A DNA stretch of 64,000 nt from Hypoxylon rubiginosum (taxonomy: Eukaryota > Ascomycota > Sordariomycetes > Xylariales > Hypoxylaceae): positions 248,001 to 312,000 of the forward strand of contig CADCXA010000025.1 of the NCBI GenBank assembly GCA_902806565.1, read 5' to 3'. This document shows positions 48,440 through 62,600 of this stretch, piece by piece (position 1 is the stretch's first letter; each line of letters opens with the position of its first letter). The translations under genes were made by a program, and so were the position numbers. Under the pieces are notes generated by a model that made no database searches, was not told the origin of the DNA, and saw only the letters and a program-made list of their open reading frames with translations.

Positions 48440-48785
48440 CTTTTATATATTTATTTAAAAAGTTTTAATTTTTAAATATTAAATGTTAAATTAAAATTAA
48501 GTTATTAAACTGTTAAATATTAAATATTAAATATTAAGTTAAATTATTTTACTTAATTTAAAAATATTAAGATTTTAATATTATTATATAATATATAAAA
48601 TTATATTAAAGTTTTAATAATTTTTTTTATTTAATTATATAAGGTTAAGTTATTTAATTTAAGTTATTTAAACTATTAAATACTAAGGTATTTAAATTTT
48701 TTTAATAATATAATATTATATATATAATTATATTAAGATCTTAGTAAATCTTTTTATTTTAGTAATTATTTATTAATATATTTAA
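48440..48785. repeat. AT-rich low-complexity block
   Basis: About 350 bp made almost only of A and T, with repeated TTAAATATTAAATATTAA-like runs and hardly any G or C, in sharp contrast to the GC-rich gene that ends at 48947. Repeat-induced point mutation of an old repeat or a matrix-attachment-like element could explain it. Confidence 0.8.
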
Positions 48786-48946
48786 CCCCGATATAAGAAC
48801 CCTCCGTAAACTCCGGGCATTTAACTTCCAGGTTTTTTTTCTCTCTATGAATATACATACTTATCCTCCAGTAAATAAAAGTAGATTTTTTCTTTTTACA
48901 TGAATACATCCAATAGCTCCTGAGTATACCTAGGTACCTACCTAAT

Positions 48947-50341
48947 CTACTGCTCGGACGCGGCGATAATCTTGGGCAGCAGCTGGCTCGTGATGTTCCA
49001 CAGCTGCGGGGACCCGGTCACCATGAGGGAGCCAGTATACCAAGTATTGCGGTAGCCCTGCAGGGCGTACATGTCGCGGTACACGCCCCCGCGGATCGCC
49101 TCCGCGCCCGCCGTCGGGTGCAGCGGCGTGTGGCTATTATACGCCACGAACGCCGGCTCCGCGCCCGCGTCCGCGCCCGCCACCCGTCGCTGCAGCCGCT
49201 TCAGCGTGTCGCGCGTCGCCGCCTCGACCTGCGACCGCGTCAACGCCGACAGCGACGTGTACCAGTAGTAGTACGTGCCCTCGACCGCCGTCGGGTTGAA
49301 CATGACGTTCCCGGGCAGGCTGGCGACGTGGGACTCGGTGGCGCGGCCGCGGTTCACGTAGCTGTGCGCCGTCGGCAGGCCGAGGTTCGTCACGACGCCC
49401 GTGTAGTAGAAGCCCCCCGCGAACTGCGAGACGACGGCCGACTCGCGCCGGTCGAGGTTGAACGGCGATAGGTTGTCGAGGACGGGAGGGGCAGCGAAGA
49501 CGAGCTGCTTGGCGACGATCTGCTTGGCTCCCGAGGGCGCGCTGACGCAGAGCCGGACGCCCTCGGCGGGCTTGCTGCCGCGCTGCCCGCTGACGACGGT
49601 CGAGTTGAGGAGCACGTCGGCGCCCAGCTCGGCGAGCGCGTTGCGGAAGGGCTCGGCGTAGTCGCCGTTGGCGTTGACGATGGTCTTGCCGTCGATCTCC
49701 TCCTCGAGCATCACCGTGTTCAGGTTGTTGAAGACGAAGAGCGCGAGCGTCTTGGTCAGGTCGCCCGCGACGGCCGGCCGCGAGTACGTGGCGAAGGCGT
49801 CGTCGGTGATGTTGAACTTCTTCATGTACGCCGACCACGGCAGGAGCAGGTCCTCGGGCACCGGGTCCGGCAGCTCGAGGCCGTTCTCGAGGTAGGGGTA
49901 CTTGTGGAGCTCGGCGAGGTAGTCGTCGTTGAGGCCGGGGATGGAGTAGTTGGCCAGCTCGACGCCGTCCGTGAAGTCGATGTAGAGGGGGGTGTGGCTG
50001 GTGGGGAACTCGCCCTTGGAGACGTTGATGTTGAGGCGGCTGAAGAAAGCGCGCGCTAGGGGGTCGTCGTAGTAGACCTGGAGGCCGTAGTTAATAGGAG
50101 TACCGGTGGCGGGGTCGTGATAGGTGGCAGTGTGGCCGCCTAGCTCTCCCTTCTTCTCGACTACGACAATGGATTTGCCAGCGTCCTTCAGGTTGATGGC
50201 TGCGTACGTGCCGGTCGCACCGCCGCCGATGATGGCGACGTCACGAGTTATCACCTCGGCGTTATGGCACTGGGCGGCGCATTTCGAGGCCAGTGCCGAG
50301 ACGGCGAGGGAAAGGCTGATACCTATCGCGACAGACTTCAT
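48947..50341 (-). CDS. secreted FAD-dependent oxidoreductase (amine-oxidase-like fold)
   Basis: Intronless, 464 residues. It starts with a typical signal peptide (MKSVAIGISLSLAVSALASKCAA), then the FAD-binding RDVAIIGGGATGTYAAINL, VVVEKKGELGGHTATY and NYGLQVYYDD. The C-terminus has the late flavin-contact region YNSHTPLHP ... YALQGYRNTWYTGSLM. The set matches the flavin amine-oxidase/phytoene-desaturase-like superfamily, in particular fungal proteins annotated as beta-cyclopiazonate dehydrogenase-like. Signal peptide plus complete flavin motifs suggest an oxidase working in the secretory path or outside the cell. It is about 3 kb from the dearomatising monooxygenase on the same strand, so a late oxidation of the NR-PKS product is plausible but unproven. 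Very GC-rich at third codon positions. Confidence 0.85.
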   Translation of the reverse strand: MKSVAIGISLSLAVSALASKCAAQCHNAEVITRDVAIIGGGATGTYAAINLKDAGKSIVVVEKKGELGGHTATYHDPATGTPINYGLQVYYDDPLARAFFSRLNINVSKGEFPTSHTPLYIDFTDGVELANYSIPGLNDDYLAELHKYPYLENGLELPDPVPEDLLLPWSAYMKKFNITDDAFATYSRPAVAGDLTKTLALFVFNNLNTVMLEEEIDGKTIVNANGDYAEPFRNALAELGADVLLNSTVVSGQRGSKPAEGVRLCVSAPSGAKQIVAKQLVFAAPPVLDNLSPFNLDRRESAVVSQFAGGFYYTGVVTNLGLPTAHSYVNRGRATESHVASLPGNVMFNPTAVEGTYYYWYTSLSALTRSQVEAATRDTLKRLQRRVAGADAGAEPAFVAYNSHTPLHPTAGAEAIRGGVYRDMYALQGYRNTWYTGSLMVTGSPQLWNITSQLLPKIIAASEQ

Positions 50342-53207
50342 TATGAAAGATATAAACTTGATATTGACAAATGAAGTGTTGAAGAGGGACTAGGCAACTT
50401 GGCTAGGAGTGAGGAACTAGCTTGGTTCAACGACATCTTGTCTCGATATCTGAAGACGGCTTGGCGTTATTATATATGTCTTCTTTAACAAGAATCTCTA
50501 CGTTCTCACGACATCTCGGTCGGGCATCTCTCTCGGAGGCCAGATTAGATAGAGGAACAGCGAGCCGCCCGGTATCCGAGATAATTCTCGCTTGGTACGA
50601 CTATGACCATCTGGCATAGGGCGCGTCGACCCTTGTTGCAATTCGCCTTCTCGTATCAGCTCAATTTCTGCCTACCTACCGCGAAGAAGAGTCAAAACAA
50701 GATTATCCACGATGCGATATTCAAGCTCCGCAAGCTAGGTATCGGAGAAACTCGAAGATGGTCACCATGCTGGGACAGGATTAATGTCGTGGGTGGCGCT
50801 GACGGTGATCATGATGGTGCCATGCGAAAGGCTACCTCGCATGAAGCTGAAGGTTCTCGAACAAATTAGATGTCTCATAGGTGCTCGTCTTCCCGGTATT
50901 CCCCTACCGACCCTTGGATCACGGGCGCTCTATGGCGTGTTACCTAAGATGTATACTTGGACCTTTTGTGCGACACCCCAGACTTAGTCGTCGCCGCATT
51001 CAGGAAAAAGTACCTAGCAAATATTCATCCGATCTTACCCAAGGTCCTCACCAATCTGGCCTCCTATTCGTTTGGCTACTCTGCTTACGTAGTAACAACA
51101 GGTAGGTAGCTAGAATAGGGGGGGCGTAGTGGTGGCTTGTGCAATGGAACTCAAGGTAGGGGGTTACAATTAGGCCGGCAAATCTGCAGGCTGAGTAACG
51201 AGAGTAACGAGAGTTACGAGAGTCTGGCTGAGTTAACGAACGTATGGGTCCCTATTCCGACCCTCCTCGGACGTATTCTGACAGAAGACCCCTGTCTCGT
51301 CGGCTGCGACACCTCGGCTCCGAGCAGCGCTGCTGGAGATATGCGATGCAATGCCGTCACCATTCACGAGCGCAAGATTGGATTCTATGTTAGGCAGTTT
51401 ATAGCGAGTTTCTCAAGCTCTGCATTTGCCAGTCGCTTAGATTGATCGAATGCTTCAATGCCAAGTTGAGGTATTGCCTTGGAGTCGCATCTGTCCCTAT
51501 GAGACTGCCATCACAAGGAGGAAGGATGCGCGTGCAGCAAGCTTGGCGGCTCTATCACGCTTTTACCAAGGCTCTCGCCGAAAGGAACCGCCTTGGCCGG
51601 TGTGCCCTTGTATTAGATCCTTGACGAAGAGAGATCTGACACTCGAGAGAAATAAGCTTTCCGATCTCGAAATATTCTAGCGTCTACCATCGGGGCGCCT
51701 TCGAAGGCAGTCAGCATCATGAGTAAGCCAGGTATGTATCTTGTGTTCCCATACGAAAATATTATCCTCCACATGGGCGCGGTCAAGTGGACCACGCATA
51801 CATAGTATAGTCGCGGCTAGTGCTAGAGTCGCGTAGTACTGTTGCTATTCTAGGAAACAGAGGTCGTTTTTATTATTTGATCTGTGAGGCATATTCTAGT
51901 GCAGGAACACGTCTTACAGACTTAGGGTATCCTACGACGGCTCAGGTATAGGCGACCTTCACGTGCAGCTGAAGGAGCTGAGTATCTACCTAGCTCCTAG
52001 TAGGTAATGTAAGCGACTCAGCTTCCACCAATTTCCACTTGCTCATTACGGGGACGTCTCTCGGAGTATTTGCTAAATAACCTCGGCGACCTCAGAATGT
52101 TCAGTAAACCATCATTCGGCCTCCTCGGATTTTTCATGGTGCTGCCGAATAAGATGATAGGTAGGGAGGGCTTAGACTAGGCATATTAGGTACTAATGAT
52201 TAGAAGACGAGATGTAGGAGTGTAGCCCAGCAGCCGGTATTCATGTACCGCCTTCATCTCGAGTCGCCAAGCACACGTGCCGTCTTACCTAGAAGAGACG
52301 TGAAGATACGGAGAGCTGGCCCGGTTGCTTACCTACTTACGGCACATCTCTCATCGTCATTATCGCTTACAGCTTGAGCCGGAGCTACTTCAGCTTACAC
52401 CGGCATCATCACACGGCTGTACCACTTAACGAGTAGTGCTTACCAGCTGCTGCTGCTTTGCACTATTCTACATTTGGAGTCGGTCTGATTCGAATCATCG
52501 TGTTACTGAGCTACCTGAAAGTGAGAGTCGGAAATTCAGCCCAGATGACTAAAGAAATACATTAGAAAGGCCGCCACACGACCAACGGAAACCAATAGCC
52601 GGGGAAGGGTGTCTATCTAGCCATTTAGTAGCTTACTCCTCATGTACCCCGGAATGCCTGCCCTGAAGATCTCGATTCGTGTAACTACACACGGGTGTAT
52701 CATTGCATGACGTGGCGGATACCACCGAGCGCCGCCAAGCGACCTCCTCAGAAGCACTTCGGAATAATTCCGTGTTCCAGGCGGACGGTAATGCCTATAC
52801 GCTCGTGATTCGCTGTGTTTACGAAATTCAGGGGCGTTGTGCGACGACAGAGATGCCAAATCGAAAACATTATGGTATCACCCAATTAAAATTTTTTTTT
52901 TAAAAAAAAACCCAACATAGAGAGGTATTATTTAACCATCGTTGAAATAAATTTCCTGAAGCTGAGGCATGCAGACAGACTATGTGCTCAAGTCCTGGGT
53001 GGTTTTATGTTCGTTAAAAAAAATAAAAAAAGGGGGGGGGGGGAGGGGCAGGTTTCGCGATACCCTCAAAATTTAGGGGCAAGACAATTAAATAATTGCG
53101 AATTAAACAGTCGATTAAAATATCCAGCAACGGCGATGGAATTGTTTACGAGAATTGCAATATAAAAATTTAGCTACTCATCAACAGACTACTCTACACG
53201 AGCTAGG
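50342..53207. other. 2.9-kb gene-poor region with possible gene remnants
   Basis: No intact gene found. Protein-like but disconnected frames occur at 50947-51108 and 51450-51624 (see findings). A 9-bp tandem repeat lies at 51193-51219 (GAGTAACGA twice, then GAGTTACGA). A T10-A9 run lies at 52892-52910 and a G12 run at 53032-53043. Confidence 0.35.
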
Positions 53208-56632
<3,425 letters not shown>

Positions 56633-59600
56633 ATGATCGATATGGGAGAACGTCTAAGTGGCCCCTTGCCTGGGCCCACCATCCTGCTGTTCGGGCCGTT
56701 GGCCTTGTCTTTCGATGAGGCGGCCTTCGCTCAGGTCCGGAAGACCGTCGTTGAGAACGACGAGTTTCGCTGGATCCTCAACACCATCTCCGAATTTCCC
56801 CAGATCTGGAAGTCTCTCACCGCTTCCTTCTCTAGTCTTCAGACCGCTTCGGGCCTTAAGCAGCTGGAGGATCTTGCCGATGCCTTCCGAACGGGACGGC
56901 AGCTCGAGACTCCCTTCCCCCTTCCGAATAAGCTCCTCATTCCCCTTGTCATCGTCTCCCACCTCACCCAATACGCTACCTTCGTGCGTAATAATACCGA
57001 GGGTGAGCAGGTAGATCCCTTCAGCTCTGCTAAGTTAGATAAGGAGACCCTTGGTCTCTGTACCGGCCTTCTCAGTGCCTTCGCCGTCTCAAGTGCAGGC
57101 AGCAGCAAGCAGTTCGAAAAGTACGGTGCCGTCGCTGTGCGATTGGCTATGCTAATCGGCACTGTCGTCGACGCCCAAGATGAAGCCACTGAACCATCCA
57201 AGTCTCTAAGCGCCGCGTGGAGCTCTGCAGAAAGTGGTGAGGAGTTGCAGCGCATCGTGAAGAGCTTCCCTGAGGTAAGACATAAGCCCCTTTTCTTTAC
57301 GGACCCGCATATTATACCTATAGTTTCGAGACTCTAATATGACTTCAGACGTATGTTTCCGTCAACTACGACGAAAACCGAGCCACTGTCACCACCAAGG
57401 CGTCGGCCATCTCCAAGCTGCAACAGCAGCTTAGGGGCGCCGGCCTCATCGCCTCTGAGGTCGGCCTGTACGGCCGCTTTCACGCCGACGTCAACGTCGA
57501 GAAGCTGGGATCGCTTCTCCAGTTCGTCGACAAGCACTCCGAACTTCAGTTCCCGGACGCGTCATCCGGGCTCGTCATCCCGACGCGGTCTAACCGCGGC
57601 GGCGACTTAATCACGGAAGGCAAGCTACACCACGCCGCGCTGAAGTCCATCTTGGCGGAGCCGCCGCAGTGGTTCCAGACCGTGTCCGTCGTCCGGGATG
57701 CCACGCTGAAGAACAAGGACTCGTGCATCCTGTCCTTCGGGCCCGAGCGGGCCGTCCCGCCATCGCTCCTACGGGGCCTCAACCCGCAAGTCTTCCACGT
57801 CGCCGAGCTCGACGGTATGACGTCGCGCTTCGAAGCCTTCTCGCAGAAAGACCTGCGCACCTTCTCCGATAATGACGTCGCCGTCGTCGGCATGTCCGTC
57901 AAAGTGGCTGGCGCCGAGACCCTCGACGATTTCTGGGACTTGCTGGTTGCGGCCAAGTCGCAGCACAGGGAGGTGCCTAAGGAGCGATTCGGCTTCGAGA
58001 CCGCCTTCCGCGACGTCGATCCCAAGCGGAAGTGGTTCGGAAACTTCATCGAGAGCTACGACAAGTTCGACCACAAATTCTTCAAGAAGAGCCCTCGCGA
58101 GAGCGCTACCATGGATCCTCAACAGCGGCAATTCCTTCAGTGTGCTTACCAGGCTGTCGAGCAGTCTGGATACTTCCACTCCGCTAATCCCGATAGCCGC
58201 GTCGGTTCGTTCGTTGGCGTTTGCTCTCGTGATTACGACTGTAACATTGCTTGCCATGCCGCCAACGCCTTCTCTGCTACTGGTAACCTGCAAAGCTTTA
58301 TAGCTGGAAAAGTAAGCCATTATTTCGGCTGGACCGGTCCTGGTTTAACTATCGATACGGCTTGCTCTTCCTCCGCCGTCGCTATCCACCAAGCTTGCCG
58401 TGCCATAATTACCGGCGAGTGCACTGCCGCCCTAGCTGGTGGCACTAATGTCGTGACCAACCCCCTGTGGTTCCAAAACTTGGCTGGTGCCTCGTTCTTG
58501 AGCACTACTGGTCAATGTAAGCCATTCGATGCCAAAGCCGATGGCTACTGCAGGGGTGAAGGTGTTGCCGCAGTCTTCCTAAAGAAGCTATCCGCTGCGG
58601 TGGCAGATGGTGACCAAATTCTTGGCGTTGTGGCTGCGACAGGTGTGCAGCAAAATGAGAACTGCACACCCATCTTCGTCCCCAATGCGCCCTCCCTCGC
58701 CGACCTCTTCCGTGGTGTCACCAAACAGGCTCGTCTCAAGCCAGCCCAGATCTCGGTTGTAGAGGCTCACGGTACTGGTACCGGAGTTGGTGATCCGGCT
58801 GAGTATGACGGTCTGCGACGTGTGCTCGGTGGGCAGGCTTCTGGCCGAGATAAGAACCTCATGTTTGGGTCGGTTAAGGGTCTTGTTGGGCACACTGAAG
58901 CCACTTCAGGTGTTGTCTCCATGATCAAGGTTATGCTGATGATCCAGAAGGGAATGATCCCGCCGCAGCCTAGCCACACATCGATCAATCCTGCCATTGG
59001 CGCCACCCCGGCAGATAAGATGGCTATCCCGCTCAGTGTACAGAGATGGGATGCCGATTTCCGAGCTGCCCTCATTAATAATTACGGTGCTTCGGGTTCC
59101 AATGCTTCCATGATCCTCACTCAGTCTCCTTTTGTCGACACAAAGGCAATCCAGGAGACCTCAGCTGCTCCTGCTAGTGGCAAGTTCCCGTTCTGGTTCG
59201 CTGGTTTCGACGACCAGAGCCTCCGCCGATACGCCAAGGTTTTCCGCAAGTTCCTCGGTAACAAGAGTTACTCTGCGACCAACCTTTCCCTGCCTAACAT
59301 CTCCTTCAACCTGGCCCGTCAGAGCAACCGATCCCTTGAGAAGGCGGTTCAGTTTAGCGTGCGCTCAGTTGAAGAGCTTGATCAGAAGTTGGCTGCCTTC
59401 GAAAAGGGCGACGCCAACGTCGCAGCGATTGCCCGTCCTGAATCTAAGCCAGTTGTCCTCTGCTTTGGCGGTCAGGTATCTACATTTATTGGCCTGGACC
59501 AAGGTATATACCAAAGAGTGGCTGTCCTGCGAAAATATTTGAACAACGTCGACGCAATCGCTCGTTCGCTTGGCGCTAGAAGCATATTTCCAGGCATATT

Positions 59601-62600
59601 CGAGTCTACTCCCGTCAAGGATACTGTCCAGTTGCAGACTATGCTCTTTGCCATCCAGTACTCCTCCGCGCGCAGCTGGATTGAGTCTGGCATCAAGCCC
59701 GTGGCAGTTGTTGGCCACAGCTTCGGTGAACTGACCGCACTTGCTATCTCCGGAGTTCTCTCTTTGGAGGATGCTGTGAAACTAGTCGTGAACCGAGCCA
59801 CTCTTGTGCGCGATGCCTGGGGTAGCGAGAAGGGTGCCATGTTCGCCGTGGAAGGTGATTTGGCTGATGTTGAGAAAATACTTGTCGAGTCTAATAGCAA
59901 GGTTCCACGAGAGGAGCCAGCAAGCATCGCTTGTTACAACAGTTCTCGTAGCTTCACCCTGGCAGGTTCCACCGCGACTATCGATGCCGTTGCTGCTACT
60001 GTCCCGTCGACAATGCGATCCAAGAGGCTGAACGTAACAAACTCGTTCCACTGCGCCCTCGTCGATCCTCTTGTTGAGGCTCTGGAGCAGGTCGGGAGAA
60101 CCCTCATATTCCGCAAACCCACGATCCCAGTCGAGAGAGCCTCCGAGTTCCCCATCGAGGAGAAGCATAACGCCAAATTTATCGCCGATCACATGCGCTC
60201 TCCAGTCTACTTCTACCATGCTATGCAACGCCTTTCTAAGCAGTATCCGTCTGCTGTCTTCTTGGAGGCCGGCTCTAACTCCACCATTACTAACATGGCA
60301 AGCCGTGCGCTTGGCAGTCCAAGTAGCTCCCACTTCCAAGCAATCAACATCACCAACAGCGAGAAAGCATGGGACAACCTTGTTGACGCTACGCTGAGCT
60401 TGTGGAAGGCCGGCACGTCTGTACAGCACTGGGCCCACCAGGCTGCTCAGACCAAAGAGCACTCTCCTCTCCTGCTACCACCCTACCAGTTCGAGCAGTC
60501 CAGCCACTGGTTAGACTACAAGGTACCATCCAAGGTGGCCGCACTTCCCCCGGCCCAGAAGACTGGGAAAGAAGAAGAGAGGATGCCAGAGGGCCTCCTG
60601 ACCTTCGTCGGTTACCAGGACAGCAAGAAGCGTCTTGCCAAATTTAGGATCAACACCATGATTCCCAAGTACGAGCGACTCATCGTGGGACACGTCATTG
60701 CGCAGACTGCATCCATCTGCCCGGCGACTGTGCAGCTCGACCTCGTAATCGAGGCTGTTCGTGGCCTGCGACCTGATCTTGCAGCTGCCAAGCTCGAGCC
60801 GCAAGTCCACGTCGTTGAGAACCAATCGCCCATCTGTGTCAACTCGGCGCGAGGCGTCTGGATTGAGCTAGAAGAGGACGCCACCGGCAAGAACCCCTCG
60901 TGGAATTTCCAGGTCTTTAGTACAGAAATGCCCTCAGGAACTTCCAAGACCCTCCATACCACGGGTAAAATCGTCTTCTACTCGACCGAGGATTTGACGA
61001 CGAAGCTCGAGTTCGCCCGCCTTGAGCGACTTATCGGGCACGCTCGCTGCGTTGAGCTGCTTCAGAGCGGCGACGTCGACGAGATACTCTCCAACAGGAA
61101 TATCTATAAGATCTTCTCCGAGGTTGTTGACTATGGCGAGGATTACCGTGGGCTTAAGAAGTTGGTCGGCTGCGGCAACCAGTCTGCAGGTCTCGTTGTG
61201 AAGAAGTACAACCCCGACACATGGCTGGATGCCCATTTGGCTGATAGTTTCTGCCAAGTCGGCGGTATCTTTGTCAACTGCATGACCGACCGACCCGCAT
61301 CGGACATGTACATTGCCAATGGTATTGAGCAGTGGATCCGCTCTCCTAAGCTCCGTCCTGGTGATGCTCGACCGGACAGCTTCCACGTGCTCGCGACTCA
61401 TCACCCTTCGGACAAGCAGTACCTTACGGATGTGTTTGTCTTCCACCCTGACACTGGCGCGCTCCTAGAAGCCATCCTTGGTATCAGCTATGTGAAGATT
61501 CCGAAGGCTTCCATGAGCAAATTGCTCTCGCGTCTCACAGTTGGAGGTGCTGCCATTGCTTCCCCATCTGAGCCTGCCAAGGTCGCTCTGTTCGAGGCTG
61601 CACCAACCGAGATTGTGCCCCCACAGCCGTTCTCCACCAAGACACCAAAGACGCCCAAAACTCCTAAAGCCCTTAAAGCACCGAAGGTCAAGAAACAGGC
61701 GCCCAAGAACGACGTGGCTCCTAAGGTCAAAGAAATCCTAGCTGAGCTGTCTGGTCTTGAACTAGATGAGATCAAGGATGACAGCCAGCTCGCTGACCTC
61801 GGTATCGATTCTCTGATGGGTATGGAGATGGCACACGAAATCGAGAGTGCCTTCAAGATCACTCTGCCCGAAAGCGAGCTTATGGAAATCGTCGATATGC
61901 CTAGCCTGATGAAGTGTGTACAGAAGGCGGTCGGAGGAGAGGCTGCTAGCTCTGATGAGGCTAGCGAGCAAAGCGAGGACGATGCTTCTAGCGTTAGCGA
62001 CGACAGATCTGACAGCCTAAGTGAATCTTCGGGCCACCCTACTGGTCTTACTACGCCGGCAGCCGACTTCGACAAGGATCCGTATGATACCCTTAGCGCT
62101 TGCGATGAGGAGCTGAAGCTTCCTTTCGCCACGGTCATGGAGGCATTCAACGAGACAAAAGCTCTCACCGATGACAAGATTGCTGAGTATGGTCAGGCCA
62201 ACTACTTTGACACTGTCATGCCGTTGCAGACGGATATGTGTGTCGCGCTCACGTTAGAGGCCTTCGACAAGCTCGGACATCGTTTCCGCGAGGCCAAGGC
62301 AGGCGACAAATTCCCCCGGATCCCACACCCAAAGGAACATACCCGTCTGGTAGATTACTTGTACCAGATGCTGGAGAAAGAGTCACATATCATAAACTAT
62401 AACGGTGACAGCGTTACTCGGACTGCTGTAGCGGCTCCGACAAAATCGAGCAAGGAGATCCTTCAAGACTTACTATCGCGCTTCCCGGATCAGACCACGG
62501 CTGATAAGCTTACCTTCTACACCGGGTCCAGCCTCGCAGAGGTTTTGAAGGGCGAGACTGACGGTATAAAATTAATATTCGGCACTCCTGAGGGACGTGA

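Larger units (their letters stand above)
44867..48946. other. 4.1-kb gene-poor region
   Basis: No firmly supported gene. It holds a purine-rich run near 45206-45256, the poly-C run and the AT-rich block listed separately, and TACCTAGGTA at 48927-48936. A minus-strand segment at 45019-45195 could be a terminal exon of an unrecognised membrane protein (see findings). Confidence 0.35.

Noticed and set aside
49137..49838. 233-codon frame overlapping the secreted oxidoreductase
   Set aside because: Same strand, shifted frame; Arg/Gly/Ala-rich translation with no domain, while the main frame has a signal peptide and flavin motifs.
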